In this document: positions 22,640 through 33,642 of the stretch, one piece after another
Layout of the letters: each line of letters begins with the position of its first letter
Position numbering within the stretch: position 1 is the first letter of the stretch
NCBI GenBank assembly: GCA_014904985.1
Contig: MU128989.1
Coordinates: 33,137-97,136 of the forward strand
From: Hydnum rufescens UP504
Lineage: Eukaryota; Basidiomycota; Agaricomycetes; Cantharellales; Hydnaceae
DNA: 64,000 nt
Direction: 5' to 3'
The notes under the pieces: generated by a model
Databases searched by the model: none
Told to the model about the DNA's origin: nothing
What the model saw: only the letters and a program-made list of their open reading frames with translations
Program-made: the position numbers and the translations under genes

Positions 22640-25600
22640 TGGGGTTGAATATGATGCCCTAGTAGAATAAGAAATGGTATGTTAGTAAGAGGAAAACCTG
22701 CTGGGGGGGCCTGTAGTACATGTTGTATGAAAAACTCACACAATATTACCACGCCCGTTGTATCTGATTTGTTGTCATATAGCTTGCTGATACTTGGGGG
22801 GTGGGGTCTGGTCGGCTGCATGCTCCCGTATTTCACCCTGGACTTTGTCTGTGTATTCTTTGGGTGGGGTATCATGCAGTGGAGGTCCCTAGAATAATAA
22901 TACGTTAGTAAAGAACAAAAAATCAAAGGCAATGCCAAAAGAGCAGCTGGTGCTGCTCTTTTGGCATTGTCATACATCCTGTAATCAAAAGACTCACCTG
23001 ATATTGCCACACACCTGCCGAAGCAGGCGTGTGGCACTGTCTTTGATTGGTTGTCAGATAGGTATTTGATGGGGGTCATGTTCACCCTCATTGGGCATGT
23101 CTTCATGCAGGGGAGATCTACAGTGGCAAATAATATGGTGGTTAATAAAAAAAACAGAAGTGGTGCCAGAAGAGCAGCAGTTGCTGCTCTTCTGGCATGG
23201 TTGTACATCTTATAACGAGAGACTTACAAGATATTACCACACACCCGCCGCAGTGGGTGTGTGGCATGGTGGCTTCCTCCTTTGTCACACACCGCCTGGG
23301 CATTAGGGCCATGGCATGCATGGCTGTGGGGTTGTTGGGTGGTGTTCTCACAGGTTTTGACAGGGGGGTCCGTATCGGGTTGCAGGTGGCTGCGCACATC
23401 TGTGTTTCATCTTGGATCTCGGCTGTGTTCTTGTCAAGTGGAGTTTCGTGCATTGAGAGGACACCTAGAATAATAAATAATATGTTAGTTTTAAAAAAAA
23501 AAACAGAAACAGTGCCAAAAGAGCAGCTACTGCTGCTCTTTGGGTGCTGTTGTATGTTGCTGTGGAAAACTCACCAGGTATTACCACACCTGCCGCAGTG
23601 GGTGTGTGGTACCATATTATCCATCGTTGTGTTTGTTGCAGGCGTTTGGGGACCAGGACATCAAATCGGGCCTTGGGTGGCTGTGTATGTCCGTATTTTG
23701 CCTTGAGTTTCATGGCTTTTGTGTAGTGAAGGGGACCTAGAATGCAGGAATAATAATACATTAGTAAAAAGACAAACTGGAGGTAGCGCCAAAAGAGAAG
23801 CTCCTGCTGCTCTTTTGGCACTGTTGTACATACACATTGTAATAGAAATTTACAACCTATTACCACACACCCGCCTTGGTGGGTGTGTGGTGCTCTATTT
23901 CATTTGTTGCTGTGTTCGTTGGGAATTTCGGTACTGGGACCTCGGATCAGGTCTTGAGGGGCTGTGCACACCCTCATTTCACCTTGGGCATCTGGTTTCT
24001 TTCGCTCAGGTTTTGCGCAGTGAAGGGAGACCTAGAATAAATGAATGATACATTAGTAAAAATAAAATAAAATTGGAGGTAGCGCCAAAAGAGCAGCTGA
24101 TGCTGCTCTTTTGGCACTGTAGTACACCCTGTAAAGGAAAACTCACCCAATAGTGTACCACAGACCTGCTGGAGCAGGTGTGGCACCATATCTAACTTGT
24201 TGTGTACATTGCAGGTGTTTGGGGGCAGCAGTTTTGGATGGCTGCATACGTCTGTATTTCACCTTGGGCCTTGTCCGTGCTGGCTTTGGGTGGGGGTTCA
24301 CACAGAGAGAAGAGACCTAGAATAATAAGTACATTAGTAGAAAAAAAAGAGACAGGTGGCACCAAAAGAGCAGCTGGTGCTGCTCTTTTGGTGCTGTTGT
24401 ACAAGTCGTAATGAAAGACTTGCCTAATAGTACCACACCTGCCACAGCAGGTGTGTGGTGCTGTATTTAGTTTGTCATCGGATAGATTCAGGGCTGGGCC
24501 CTCTGATGAGGTTTGAGTGGCTGCGCACATTGTATTCATCTCGTGCCTTGTCTATTTTCTTCAGGTAGGGTATTGAGGGAGAACCTAGAATAATAATATA
24601 AATAATAATATTTCAGTAAAGAAAAACAACCAAAGGCAATGCCAAAAGAGCAGCTGGTGCTGCTCTTTTGGTGTTGTTGTACACCCCGTGTGAAGAAGAA
24701 CTCATCTAATATTGCCACACACCTGCCAAAGCAGGTGTGTGGCGCCATACTTGTTTCGTCGTCGCATGGGTTGCAGATAATCAAGAATTGGGGTCTTGGG
24801 CAACTGCGTGCTCCCATATTTCGCGGTGGGCACTGTCTGGGCATTCTTCAGGTCAATTTCACAGAGGGAGAAAGAACCTAGAGTAAGCAATACGTTGGTA
24901 AAAAAAATAACATAAGCAACACCAAAAGAGCAGCTGGTGCTGCTCTTTTGGCATTGTGGTATGCCCCAGAATGAAAAAACCTCACCTAATATTGCCACAC
25001 ACCCGCCGAAGCAGGTGTGTGGCACCATGTTTGATTTGTCATTGCGGAGGTTGTGGATCGCCAGTGATGGAGGTTTCAGGTGGCTGTGCAGGTCTGTATG
25101 TCACCCTGGGCTTCATCTGTTTTCTTGTCAGGCAGGGTTTTGCTCAGCGAGGGGGAAGGAATCTAGAATAATGAATAATGAATAATATGTTGGTTCAAAA
25201 AAAGACCAGAACCAGTGCCAAAAGAGCAGCAGTTGCTGCTCTTTTGGCACTGCCATATATGCTATAACGAAAAACTGACCACGTACTACCGCACACCCAC
25301 CCCAGCAGGTGTGTGGTGCCAGGTTTTATCGGTCGTCATCTAGGTTGTAGGCATTTGGGGACTGGGCCCTTGGGTCGGATCTTGGCTTTCAGATGGGGTT
25401 CTGGGTGGCTGCGTATGTCGTCATTTCACCTTGGGCCTCGTCTGTCGGGTGGGGTTTCAGGCAGTGAGGGGAGAACTATAATAAAGAACAATATGTTAGT
25501 ATTAAAAAAATGAGACAGCATCAAAAGAGCTGCTGCTGCTGCTCTTTTGATATTGTGGTACACCCCGTAATGAAAAAGAACTCACCTAATGGTGCCACAC

Positions 25601-25939
25601 ACCTGCCGAAGTGGGTGTGTGGCACTGTGTTTGATTCATTGGGGAAGTTGCAGATGCCCAGGGATGGGAATTTCGAGTGGCTGCACAGGTCCACATGTCG
25701 CCTCAGGCTTCATCTGTTTTCTTGTCAAGTGGGGTTTCGCGCAGTGAGGGGATACCTATAATAAAGAATAATACATTAGTATAAATAAATAAATAAACAA
25801 ATAACACAAGACAGCACCAAAGGGCAGCTTCAGCTGCTCTTTTGGCACGGTCATACAAACCGGCATGCAAAACTGACTGTACATGGTATCCTGCTGCGGC
25901 AGGTGGTGTGCTCTGTCCTTACTGCTTTGAGTGCATGCT
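22640..25939 (-). mobile_element. Element E2, left arm: about twelve outward exon-intron units
   Basis: Units run outward on the minus strand with a step of roughly 235-350 bp, mostly 275-305. Intron donor-acceptor pairs (plus coordinates): 25586-25476, 24985-24878, 24705-24585, 24423-24317 (GC donor), 24146-24032, 23574-23465, 23227-23118, 22997-22889, 22739-22659; others have decayed donors but keep acceptors at 25756, 25163 and 23737. Acceptors are mostly TTATTCTAGG-like, preceded by CTAA(C/T). Hairpin A starts at 25813, 25518, 25213, 24917, 24637, 24358, 24083, 23785, 23511, 23162 and 22928. Hairpin B starts at 25885, 25593, 25287, 24994, 24714, 24430, 24156, 23861, 23581, 23235 and 23006. 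Innermost and outermost units are the most decayed. Exons are homologous to one another and show no shared frame. Confidence 0.85.
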
Positions 25940-26587
25940 ACTCAATGCCGGCACTTGCCGGGATCGAAAGAGCACCCAAGTAGGGGCAGCACAAACACCA
26001 CATTAAGGGATAATAAGGACATAGACATGTAGTAAACAGTGAATAATAATATTATTGCAATGAAAGTGAGGAAAGGAAGGGTAGTGAGTTACATTTCCTT
26101 AAGGCACTATATGGCAACAGTGCAAAGTGGATTGGGAGAGTGCCATGCATTATAATTGGCCCAAATTTGAATATCTTGGTGATATATGTGTATCGTGTGT
26201 GGGCGATAAAAAAAATTGGACGATCAGGCCATTTTTCAATTTCTCACACCTTCGATTCCCTACTTAGGGAATCGAAGGTGTGAGAAATTGAAAAATGGCC
26301 CGATCATCCAATTTTTTTTATCGCCCATGCACGATACACATATATCACCAAGATATTCAAATTTGGGCCAATTATAATGCATGGCACTCTCCCAATCCAC
26401 TTTGCACTGCTGCCATATAGTGCCTTAAGGAAATGTAACTCACTACCCTTCCTTTCCTCACTTTCATTGCAATAATATTATTATTCACTGTTTACTACAT
26501 GTCTATGTCCTTATTATCCCTTAATGTGGTGTTTGTGCTGCCCCTACTTGGGCACTCTTTCAATCCCGGCAAGTGCCGGCGTTGAGT
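25940..26587. repeat. Element E2, central palindrome (2 x 324 nt)
   Basis: Positions 25940-26263 are the reverse complement of 26264-26587, with essentially no spacer. I count about nine mismatches, all transitions. The sequence is homologous to the E1 palindrome: the same GCCGGC..TTGCCGG ends, CAAAGTGGATTGGG and CCATTTTTCAATTT in the same order, the same arm length of 324 nt. The two elements have nevertheless diverged widely in between. Confidence 0.95.
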
Positions 26588-28340
26588 TGTTTGTTTTGAT
26601 GATTACCTAAGCACATATATTGCAGTTATATAGCCCTCAACTACCCATAACACCAAGGGAAAAACAGGATCACACCCCCACTACAGCAGGTGTGGTCCTA
26701 TATGGTGAGTCCATCCCATTAGATACAGACACATGAAAGGGCAGCTTTTGCTGCCCTTTTCATGCTCCTTTGACATTTTAAACTAACAATACTTTATCTA
26801 TTCTAGGTTATCACCCCAGCTGAACGATGACCCAAACAATGATGTGTATGAAACCTGTGATGACCATGTGGACAAAATGCGAGCCGAAACCGACGGAAGA
26901 CCCCACATGCGTGCGCAGCCCCCAAACCCATGTGACGAAACATAAATACAGCACCACACACCTGCTGCGGCGGGTGTGTGGTACTATCTGGTGAGTCCTT
27001 CATTACAGAATGTACAATGGCACCAGAAGAGCAGCATAAGCTGCTCTTTTGGTGCCACTTCTCATTTTTTTGTAAACTAACATATAAATCATTATTTTAG
27101 ATCCCCCTTCCTGCACGAAGACCCCCAATGAGATCGTGGATGAGACCCCTGATGAAAATCCCAACATGCACAGGCAGGCCAAAATCAATGCAAGACCCAC
27201 ATGTATGCACAGCCCCTCAGACCCATGCGATGATCAATAAAACAAAGTACCACATACCTGCTAAGGCAGGTGCGTGGTCATGTAAGGTGAGTTCTTCACA
27301 GCCATGCAAAAAGGGCAGCGAAGGCAGCCCTTTTTGCACTCCTTTAATATTTTCACTAACATATAATATTATTTCCATTCTGGGTTATTGCCTCCCACCC
27401 GAATAACAATGGTACGAAACCTGTGGCAAGCCCCGAGCAAGCCAGACCCTTGCAAGACCCCGCATGCATGCACAATCTCAACCTATGTGACAACCAATAA
27501 AACATGGAACCACACCCGCTGTGGCAGGTGTGTGGTATTCCCTCATGAGTTATTTATTACAGCAGCGACAATGACACCAAAAGAGCAGCTGAAGCTGCTC
27601 TTTTGGTGCTGCCTCTTATTTTTTTTTTAAATATTATTTGTTATTCTAGGTTCCCCCTCCCTATGCAAAGGCTCACCCAATGGGACCACAGACCAGGTCC
27701 CAACAATGATACCCACACACGCAGTTGTCCAAGACCCTGTCCAAGCCTCAAACACCTGCGGAATACACAATGATGGATAAGGCACATTACCACACCTGCT
27801 GCGGCAGGTGTGGTAATCATAGGTGTGTCTTCTCAACCAATATAGATACAATGGCACCAGAAGAGCAGCAGGAGCTGCTTTTCTGGTGCTGCCTCAGGTT
27901 CTCTACTAATGATTTATCCATAACTCTAGATTACCCCTACCCCGGATGAAACCCTGCCTGGCAAGAATGTGGACAAGCCGGAACACGAAACATCGATGTA
28001 CACAATGCCAAAGACTTTGCCCAAGGGCAGTACACGACAACGATGGATAAAACACGGTACCACACCCCGCTTTGGTGGGTGTCCAGACCTATACAATGGT
28101 GCCAAAAGAGCAGCAGGAGCTGCTCTTTTGGCACTGTCTTGGGTTCTTTACTTACAACTTAGTTATTATTCTAGATCACCTACCCCCGGACAAAACCCCA
28201 TACAATAAAAACACGGATGACACCCCACCTGAAATACAGATGCATGCAGCCTCCCCCATGAAGTGCTGTGAAATTGATCACTGGAACGCCCATGCAATGA
28301 AGTCTCACCTGGGATATATGTGTGCAAAGCCCCTGCAAAA
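26588..28340 (+). mobile_element. Element E2, right arm: six outward exon-intron units
   Basis: Introns on the plus strand: 26705-26806, 26991-27100, 27287 to about 27394 (acceptor CTGG in place of CTAG), about 27544-27649 (ATGAGT donor), 27823-27929, and one ending 28174. Hairpin A: 26732-26764, 27019-27056, 27305-27338, 27575-27610, 27853-27890, 28099-28135. Hairpin B: 26667-26698, 26952-26984, 27247-27278, 27508-27538, 27786-27817, 28057-28084. The first hairpin A here has AAAGGGCAGC paired with GCTGCCCTTT, a compensated change from AGAGCAGC/GCTGCTCT. Exons share the blocks AAGACCC.CATG.ATGCACA, ACCCATGTGACGA and AATAAAACA. Exon lengths (184, 186 for the two best defined) do not suggest one frame. 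The outer limit is uncertain. Confidence 0.85.
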
Positions 28341-28555
28341 TGCAGGGACTTGAGCAAGTGCATTATTGATAATTCTTTTGGTCTATTCCCTACCCGCGGG
28401 TGATGGATATGATGGATATTATCCACATATCCATCTGATTGTAGGTATAATCATTGTAATTAGCTAATTATTGATACAATACATGTAATATCCCATTATG
28501 GGATTTAGAATATTATGTAATACACCATTATTGAATTTTTAGTATTATGTAATGA

Positions 28556-28601
28556 GTGATGTATCACTGGCTGTGATTTGGGTTGCAGACAGTGATACAT
28601 C
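28556..28601. repeat. Short inverted repeat with TGATGTATCA ends (second copy)
   Basis: GTGATGTATCACT at 28556-28568 pairs with AGTGATACATC at 28591-28601; the counterpart is at 22166-22224. Confidence 0.6.
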
Positions 28602-28649
28602 CCTTGTGTTGGCATATTAGAGAGAGTTGATTAATCTATGGTGTGTCTA

Positions 28650-31600
28650 CCACTCGCATCATGGGCATGATGATATCATGCAGTGACCATGCTCATATGG
28701 GCCCAGGATTTCTTGATGAGAGTATTCGCATGTGTATTTGCATGCTGGCCATGTACTTCATGTATTTTGTAGGACCGGAGGTGAGCAAAGACAGAAAGGG
28801 CTCAGTGTAGTTCAGCAAGAGCATCGGTTGCTTGGGCAAATCGTAACTTAGCTTCAACATGGAACAGGCCTGAATCTGGATGGGGGTTGAGGGGGATTTC
28901 ATTGGGCATGAGGTGGAGTTTGTTCAGCATGTAAAGTGGAATAGTCTCCAGTGTATTCTGATCGACACGTGTGTCAGATAATAGGAGGGAAATGGTTTCA
29001 GGCATGTGCAGCTTTTGAATGCCGTGGAATGTGGCCAGGCACCTTTGTAGAGCAAGCTGGTGGTGTTCCACATTAGCCCTCTGAGTGTCTGTGCTAGATG
29101 ACTTCAGCTTGCTGGTCTCAACACATAGACGACATCTAAAAAAAGTAAGATGTTAGCATAAAATTGCCATGAACAATCCCACAGACAACCCACTGTGCAT
29201 CTTCAATGTCTAATCCCATGTTTATGAAAGCACTTGGACTTGTTTCCACATCCAATTCACTGGCAGAATAGCTATCACACTCAGCAGCAATGAGCTCCAA
29301 GGTTATTGCCACTTGAGATTTAACTAAGAACAAAACATTAGTATAGAACCGACCTAGAGATATAATGATACAGACAGATGGTCTCTACAACATATGGATC
29401 TGGTTTACTCTTGTCCTCTTCCCACTCTTGTATCATTATTGTCCATTCCTCCTTGGAATTACTGGGGATCAATTTGCAGAAAGTCTCATGCTGTTCACTG
29501 CGGGTCTGCACCTGGAGGACTGCTTCTCTTAGCTTCTTCCTGAGTAGAGGACCTGTAAATGAAATCCATAGTTAGGGACAAGCTTATGATGGTGTTAGGC
29601 TCAACTTAACCTATGGCGAGAATCTTCCAATAGTTTGTATCGCCCCATATGTCATCCAGCATATTGTGCCATGAACCTTCACCCATTTCCTTTGTACTTT
29701 GGGCAGCAGCGTTCACGCTCGACCAGTCATGCTCAATCCCTTCACCATCCATGTGTCTGACTCCAGGCAAATAATTAAGAGAGAACCTCATTTGGCACGA
29801 TTCACCATGTGCATTGAGATGGAATTTTGGTATAGCACCATTGAAAGTCAGGTGTCAAAGTTGAACTGAAGAGAAGGTGGGAGCTGCTCATGTCATGTTT
29901 TTAGATTCTTGTAGTACATGCACCAGATGTCATACGTATTGAGGAAATCCTGGAGATTTGAGCCTTGAAGTCCTGAAAATAGGATATAATCCATGTTGGC
30001 ATATCTCCAGTGGAAAAAATGTTAGGCAAGACAATGTGAATACATGCATAAAGACTCGCTGTTCACCCTTCTGAAGGTCCCCTATGCCAGTTGGTTGCAG
30101 AAAACCATGGTGGGCACAGACAATGGCACCAACTCCTGTGACTTGCAGTCCCCTCGAATTCTTCGAATTGGCTTGATCAATTGCTGAGAGACTGGTGCAG
30201 GTTGAGGTCTAGAGATGATATTTAGTGAGACGTGCAGGACTGAGAGTGGGGAAGGTGGTGATACCTCTGTTTGTTTTCCACAGTTTGCCAGATATTCATG
30301 GTAGGCTTGTTCTTCAATGAAATAAGCCCACCTGGTCCCCAAACCAGGGTCGTGGATGCCTTTATTGCATAGGCTTAGACAGAAGTTGGTGTCTTGTGAT
30401 GTAATCTTCATGTACAAATAACTGCAAGGAGACAAATTTATGGTGAGGGGTAAAACATATCTAGAACACATATCAATTGCAACGTGCCATTTAGAGAGGT
30501 CCTCCCATCATCTGTCAGGGAGGTTCATGCTGGGAATCGGGCAGGCAGGGCACACAAGTGCCAGCTCCCCTCTCCTCATCCCTTCTGCACCCAAGGGGTC
30601 ATGTCCACATCCTCCCTGTTTCAAGAGTTTGAGATGTCTCCATATGCAAACCATATGGAGGAAGGACGAATAGCGAGACTAGAGAGAATGTTAAGAAACC
30701 AAACACAATCAACAACGATTGATGACATACCTTTATATCCATGAGACCCGAGTTGTCTGTCTCCCTCTCCAATGCCTGATAGAAATGGATAGTGGAGACC
30801 TTGGACTGAACTGACTGGAGATGGAAGTGGTGTAAAAGTTGGAATGTCGCACATGTTTGTGGGTGTTGAACAGTTGCAGGGAACAACCCATGATGAAGGA
30901 GTTGGTTGATGATACCACAGTTGTTCAATCGGGAGCATCCACAGAAGGTAAGATTAATGTAGTGGAGACTGTTGATGTGAATAATGGTGAACTTTGAAGG
31001 ACCTGGCTTAGGGCTCAGACATGCATCATATTTGTCGGAGGAGTGATTAAGCTGAATTCATAGGCCCAGACTCGCAAGACTCACTGGTTCGAATTGTTGA
31101 CCTGACCATTGCTGACTGGTTGTCAGTATGCCGCTAATTGTGTACAGAGTCCATTGGAACTCACCTCTGTACGATGAAAGGGTAGTCTAGTGTGATGACG
31201 AACACAGCATACTTTGCAAACAAGCTTGTCAAAGAAGCATTCCTTGCAGCAGTATACACTGCTCTCTCCTGGAGTCTTGCAGTCAGGACACCCCAGTGTC
31301 ATCAACGCATCTCCATGACCTTCATGCCAGAGCATGGCATCAAGGAAATCATCTCGATAAGGGATCCATGTCTTTAGCAGTTTGTCCTAGAATCATTAGT
31401 GAGAATTAATATGGGCCCCAAACTTTTGACTCATAACATACCACAGCCTGGTAATGTTTACAAGGATGTGGGGCACCAATATAATGTACAGTTCCTAGAG
31501 TTTCATCATCTTGATGACCATCAAATAAGCCAAGCTCAGTACTTTGAAGGTCAGAGTGATAGGGGACCTCTCCCCTTGTCTCCAGAGATTTAGGTATCAA

Positions 31601-31726
31601 CACTGTATGTGTTGAGGAGGTCGATGGAGCCCCCACTCTTGGAACAATATGTTCCACACATGTAGAGGTACGACCATTGTAATTGCGCATGACAGTAGTC
31701 CAGGGGCAATTCTTCCACTTGTGCAT
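28650..31726 (-). pseudogene. KDZ transposase 2 (CxC2 class), near full length
   Basis: Starts with Met at 31726. Blocks in order: an N-terminal polar region with an intron near 31440-31385; WIPYRDDFLDAMLWHEGHGD; CPDCKTPG, CCKECFF, LVCKVCCVRHHTRLPFH (CxC2 cluster); LGLFYQLNH, FCGCSRLNNC, LLHHGLFPAT; WRHLKLLKQGG, ALVCPACPIP; DPGLGTRWAYFIEEQAYHEYL; then MDGEGIEHDWSSVN, GSWHNMLDDIWGD, LRFAQATDALAELH and GQHANTHANTLI. Several frame changes (for example near 30700 and 28800) and a missing C-terminal end make it a pseudogene. Unlike KDZ gene 1 it keeps the central part, which shows what that gene lacks. Its 3' end lies about 300 bp from E2. Confidence 0.85.
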
Positions 31727-31739
31727 GAGGGGGTCTTAA

Positions 31740-32299
31740 GGTAGTGAATGGGGTCAAAAGAGTGAGACTGTTGGTGAGGTGAGGTGAGGCGAGGCCAGAT
31801 GCAAACTTAGGTTCAAGCTCATAGCTTCCACTCTATTGAGTTGAAGCATGCCAGTCTAAGATTGAAAAACAGATTATTCTGATTCTTCAGGTTTTCCAAA
31901 TGCTTTCAATGAAAACCCAGGATTTGAAAGCATCTCATTGTATTTGGACTTGCAATCCTCAGAACTTGACACATGAGAAATGTGAAATACTCTGATTTCC
32001 TGTGGTCAAAACCTCTAATTTGGATATCTAGTATTCTATGGTTTTTCCCAGAATTATAGGAATGTTTGAAAATCAACATGTGAGCCAAGGTAGGTGTGTT
32101 TGAAGCTTTAGGCAAGACTTTGACTTCAGATTTCATGAATCTGGATATTAGCAGTGATACCACAGTGTCCTAATAGGTTCTGCATTAGAGTTATGATATC
32201 ACACAAGTAGCTTTGGGTACTGCTTAGGATGACCCTGGTCCCATGGTGTTTAGTCTCAGAAATCTGTAGAATTGAGCTCATAATGTGGGCATATAAGGC
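31740..32299. other. No assigned gene
   Basis: Upstream side of KDZ gene 2. Includes a small GGTGAGGTGAGGTGAGGC run near 31775 and otherwise short ORFs. Confidence 0.3.
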
Positions 32300-32650
32300 C
32301 AAGGATACACATATAGGGGGAATCACTAGGATATGGGTATGTGAGGACAAGAATATAGGGTGGGATCATCATCATATGGGTAACATTGTAAGGCCAAGAA
32401 TAAATACAGAAAGGGTGGGATCATCATCATAGGGGCAGGTAAGGCCAAGAATAAATAAAGAGGGGGTGGAATCATCATCATATGGGTAACATTGTAAGGC
32501 CAAGAATAAATACAGAAAGGGTGGAATCATCATCTTAGGGACATGTAAGGCCAAGAATAAATAAAGAGGGGGTGGAATCATCATCATGTGGGAATTTTTT
32601 AAGGCCAGGAATATATATAGAGGTGGGATCATCCAAATTAGCATAAAAGA
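32300..32650. repeat. Minisatellite of ~50-60 bp units
   Basis: Repeats of GGTGG(G/A)ATCATCATCAT followed by AAGGCCAAGAATAAATA, about six units of alternating form (some with GGGTAACATTG, others with a CATGTAAGG-like join). A low-complexity minus-strand ORF of 90 aa is a shadow of it. Confidence 0.9.
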
Positions 32651-32684
32651 AAGTATTGGAAGAGAGATTCAGAAATGTACTCTC

Positions 32685-33642
32685 TCATCTACCCAAGCAT
32701 GGACCAAAGGTAGTATCAACATCCTTTGCCTGTTCAAAACATCCATATTCCTCCAGTTTGCCTGGATCAAGCATAGATCCCCACCAATAGAGTGAGAATA
32801 CAATGCAAACAATACCATTATTACCACAAATGGTGAGACATTCCCAATTATTGTGACTGTCAGTAGCAGAGAGTTGGGAGGGCTTCCCAGCTGAGGAATT
32901 ACACCAGTCTGGCTGGCATGCAGTCCACCACTTCCACCAGAGTGCTGAGTAAACACTAGGTGGAGAAGGAGGGGGACAGAATCGAGCACTTCAGGCATAC
33001 TTGAATCATGCCCCAACAGCAGGTGGGTGATTTTTTGTTGGGAGCTTTCCAGCCTTACAAATTGTTGTTTACAAATCAATAGGTGTAGGTCCTAAAAGGG
33101 CAAAAGGACTCACATGGTCCCTGACAAAGCCACTCTGTTGTTCCAACTCAACCAATTTCACTAGAATCTGCTGCCACAGTTCTCCCCAACTGTGAGGGTC
33201 TGAAGGACATTGAGATGGTCCATCAGCCACTTTGGCACACTGGACATAAGGGATTCAAGAGGGAGAAAAATAAGGGCTGAAGACAAGGGAGTGGTAGTTG
33301 GAATGGGAGGCACTGATGGTAATACATTGACGGCCAAAGGTGAGGATGATGGAGGAAGTCAGTGATCTGAATGATGAGGCTGCTTGCCACCATTCTCAGT
33401 TGAATCATGAAGATCCGCATTGTGAGTCTTATGCTTCATCTGTTTTCATCAGTTCATGGGCTGCAGTCCTACCAGATAGCCCAAAGGTAATTATTTTAGC
33501 AAGAAAAGAGACTACAGTTTAAACATACCACTTTTGGCCCTGATGTCATGCTCAGATTCATGTCCTCTACTATTGACAGCACCATCGGTGGGGATATCCT
33601 CTTGCAGGGTTTGGTTTGAGCAGATTGCACTGTCAACGGGGG
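32685..33642 (-). pseudogene. Partner gene of pair 2, C-terminal half
   Basis: Minus-strand frames give PLTVQSAQTKPCKRISPP at the LTR edge, WLMDHLNVLQTL, then LVKLVELEQQSGF and ALWWKWWTACQPDW..CGNNGI..LYWWGSM. The WW..QPDW..NG..WWG block matches the C-terminus of the pair-1 partner gene (WWTFYQPKWR..NNGLL..WWGN). An intron near 33525-33460 is plausible; at least one frameshift lies between the WLMDHL and LVELEQ blocks. The frame is severed at 33642 by an LTR and resumes at 35933. Confidence 0.65.

Noticed and set aside
22570..23208. A 212-aa minus-strand ORF in E2, and the 185-aa plus ORF at 10403-10960 in E1
   Set aside because: Both read straight through exons, introns and hairpins (KRAAPAALLA is hairpin A translated). 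They are not believable proteins.
31040..31110. tRNA-like B box (CTGGTTCGAATTG)
   Set aside because: No A box at a suitable distance and it overlaps the KDZ gene 2 intron/exon area.
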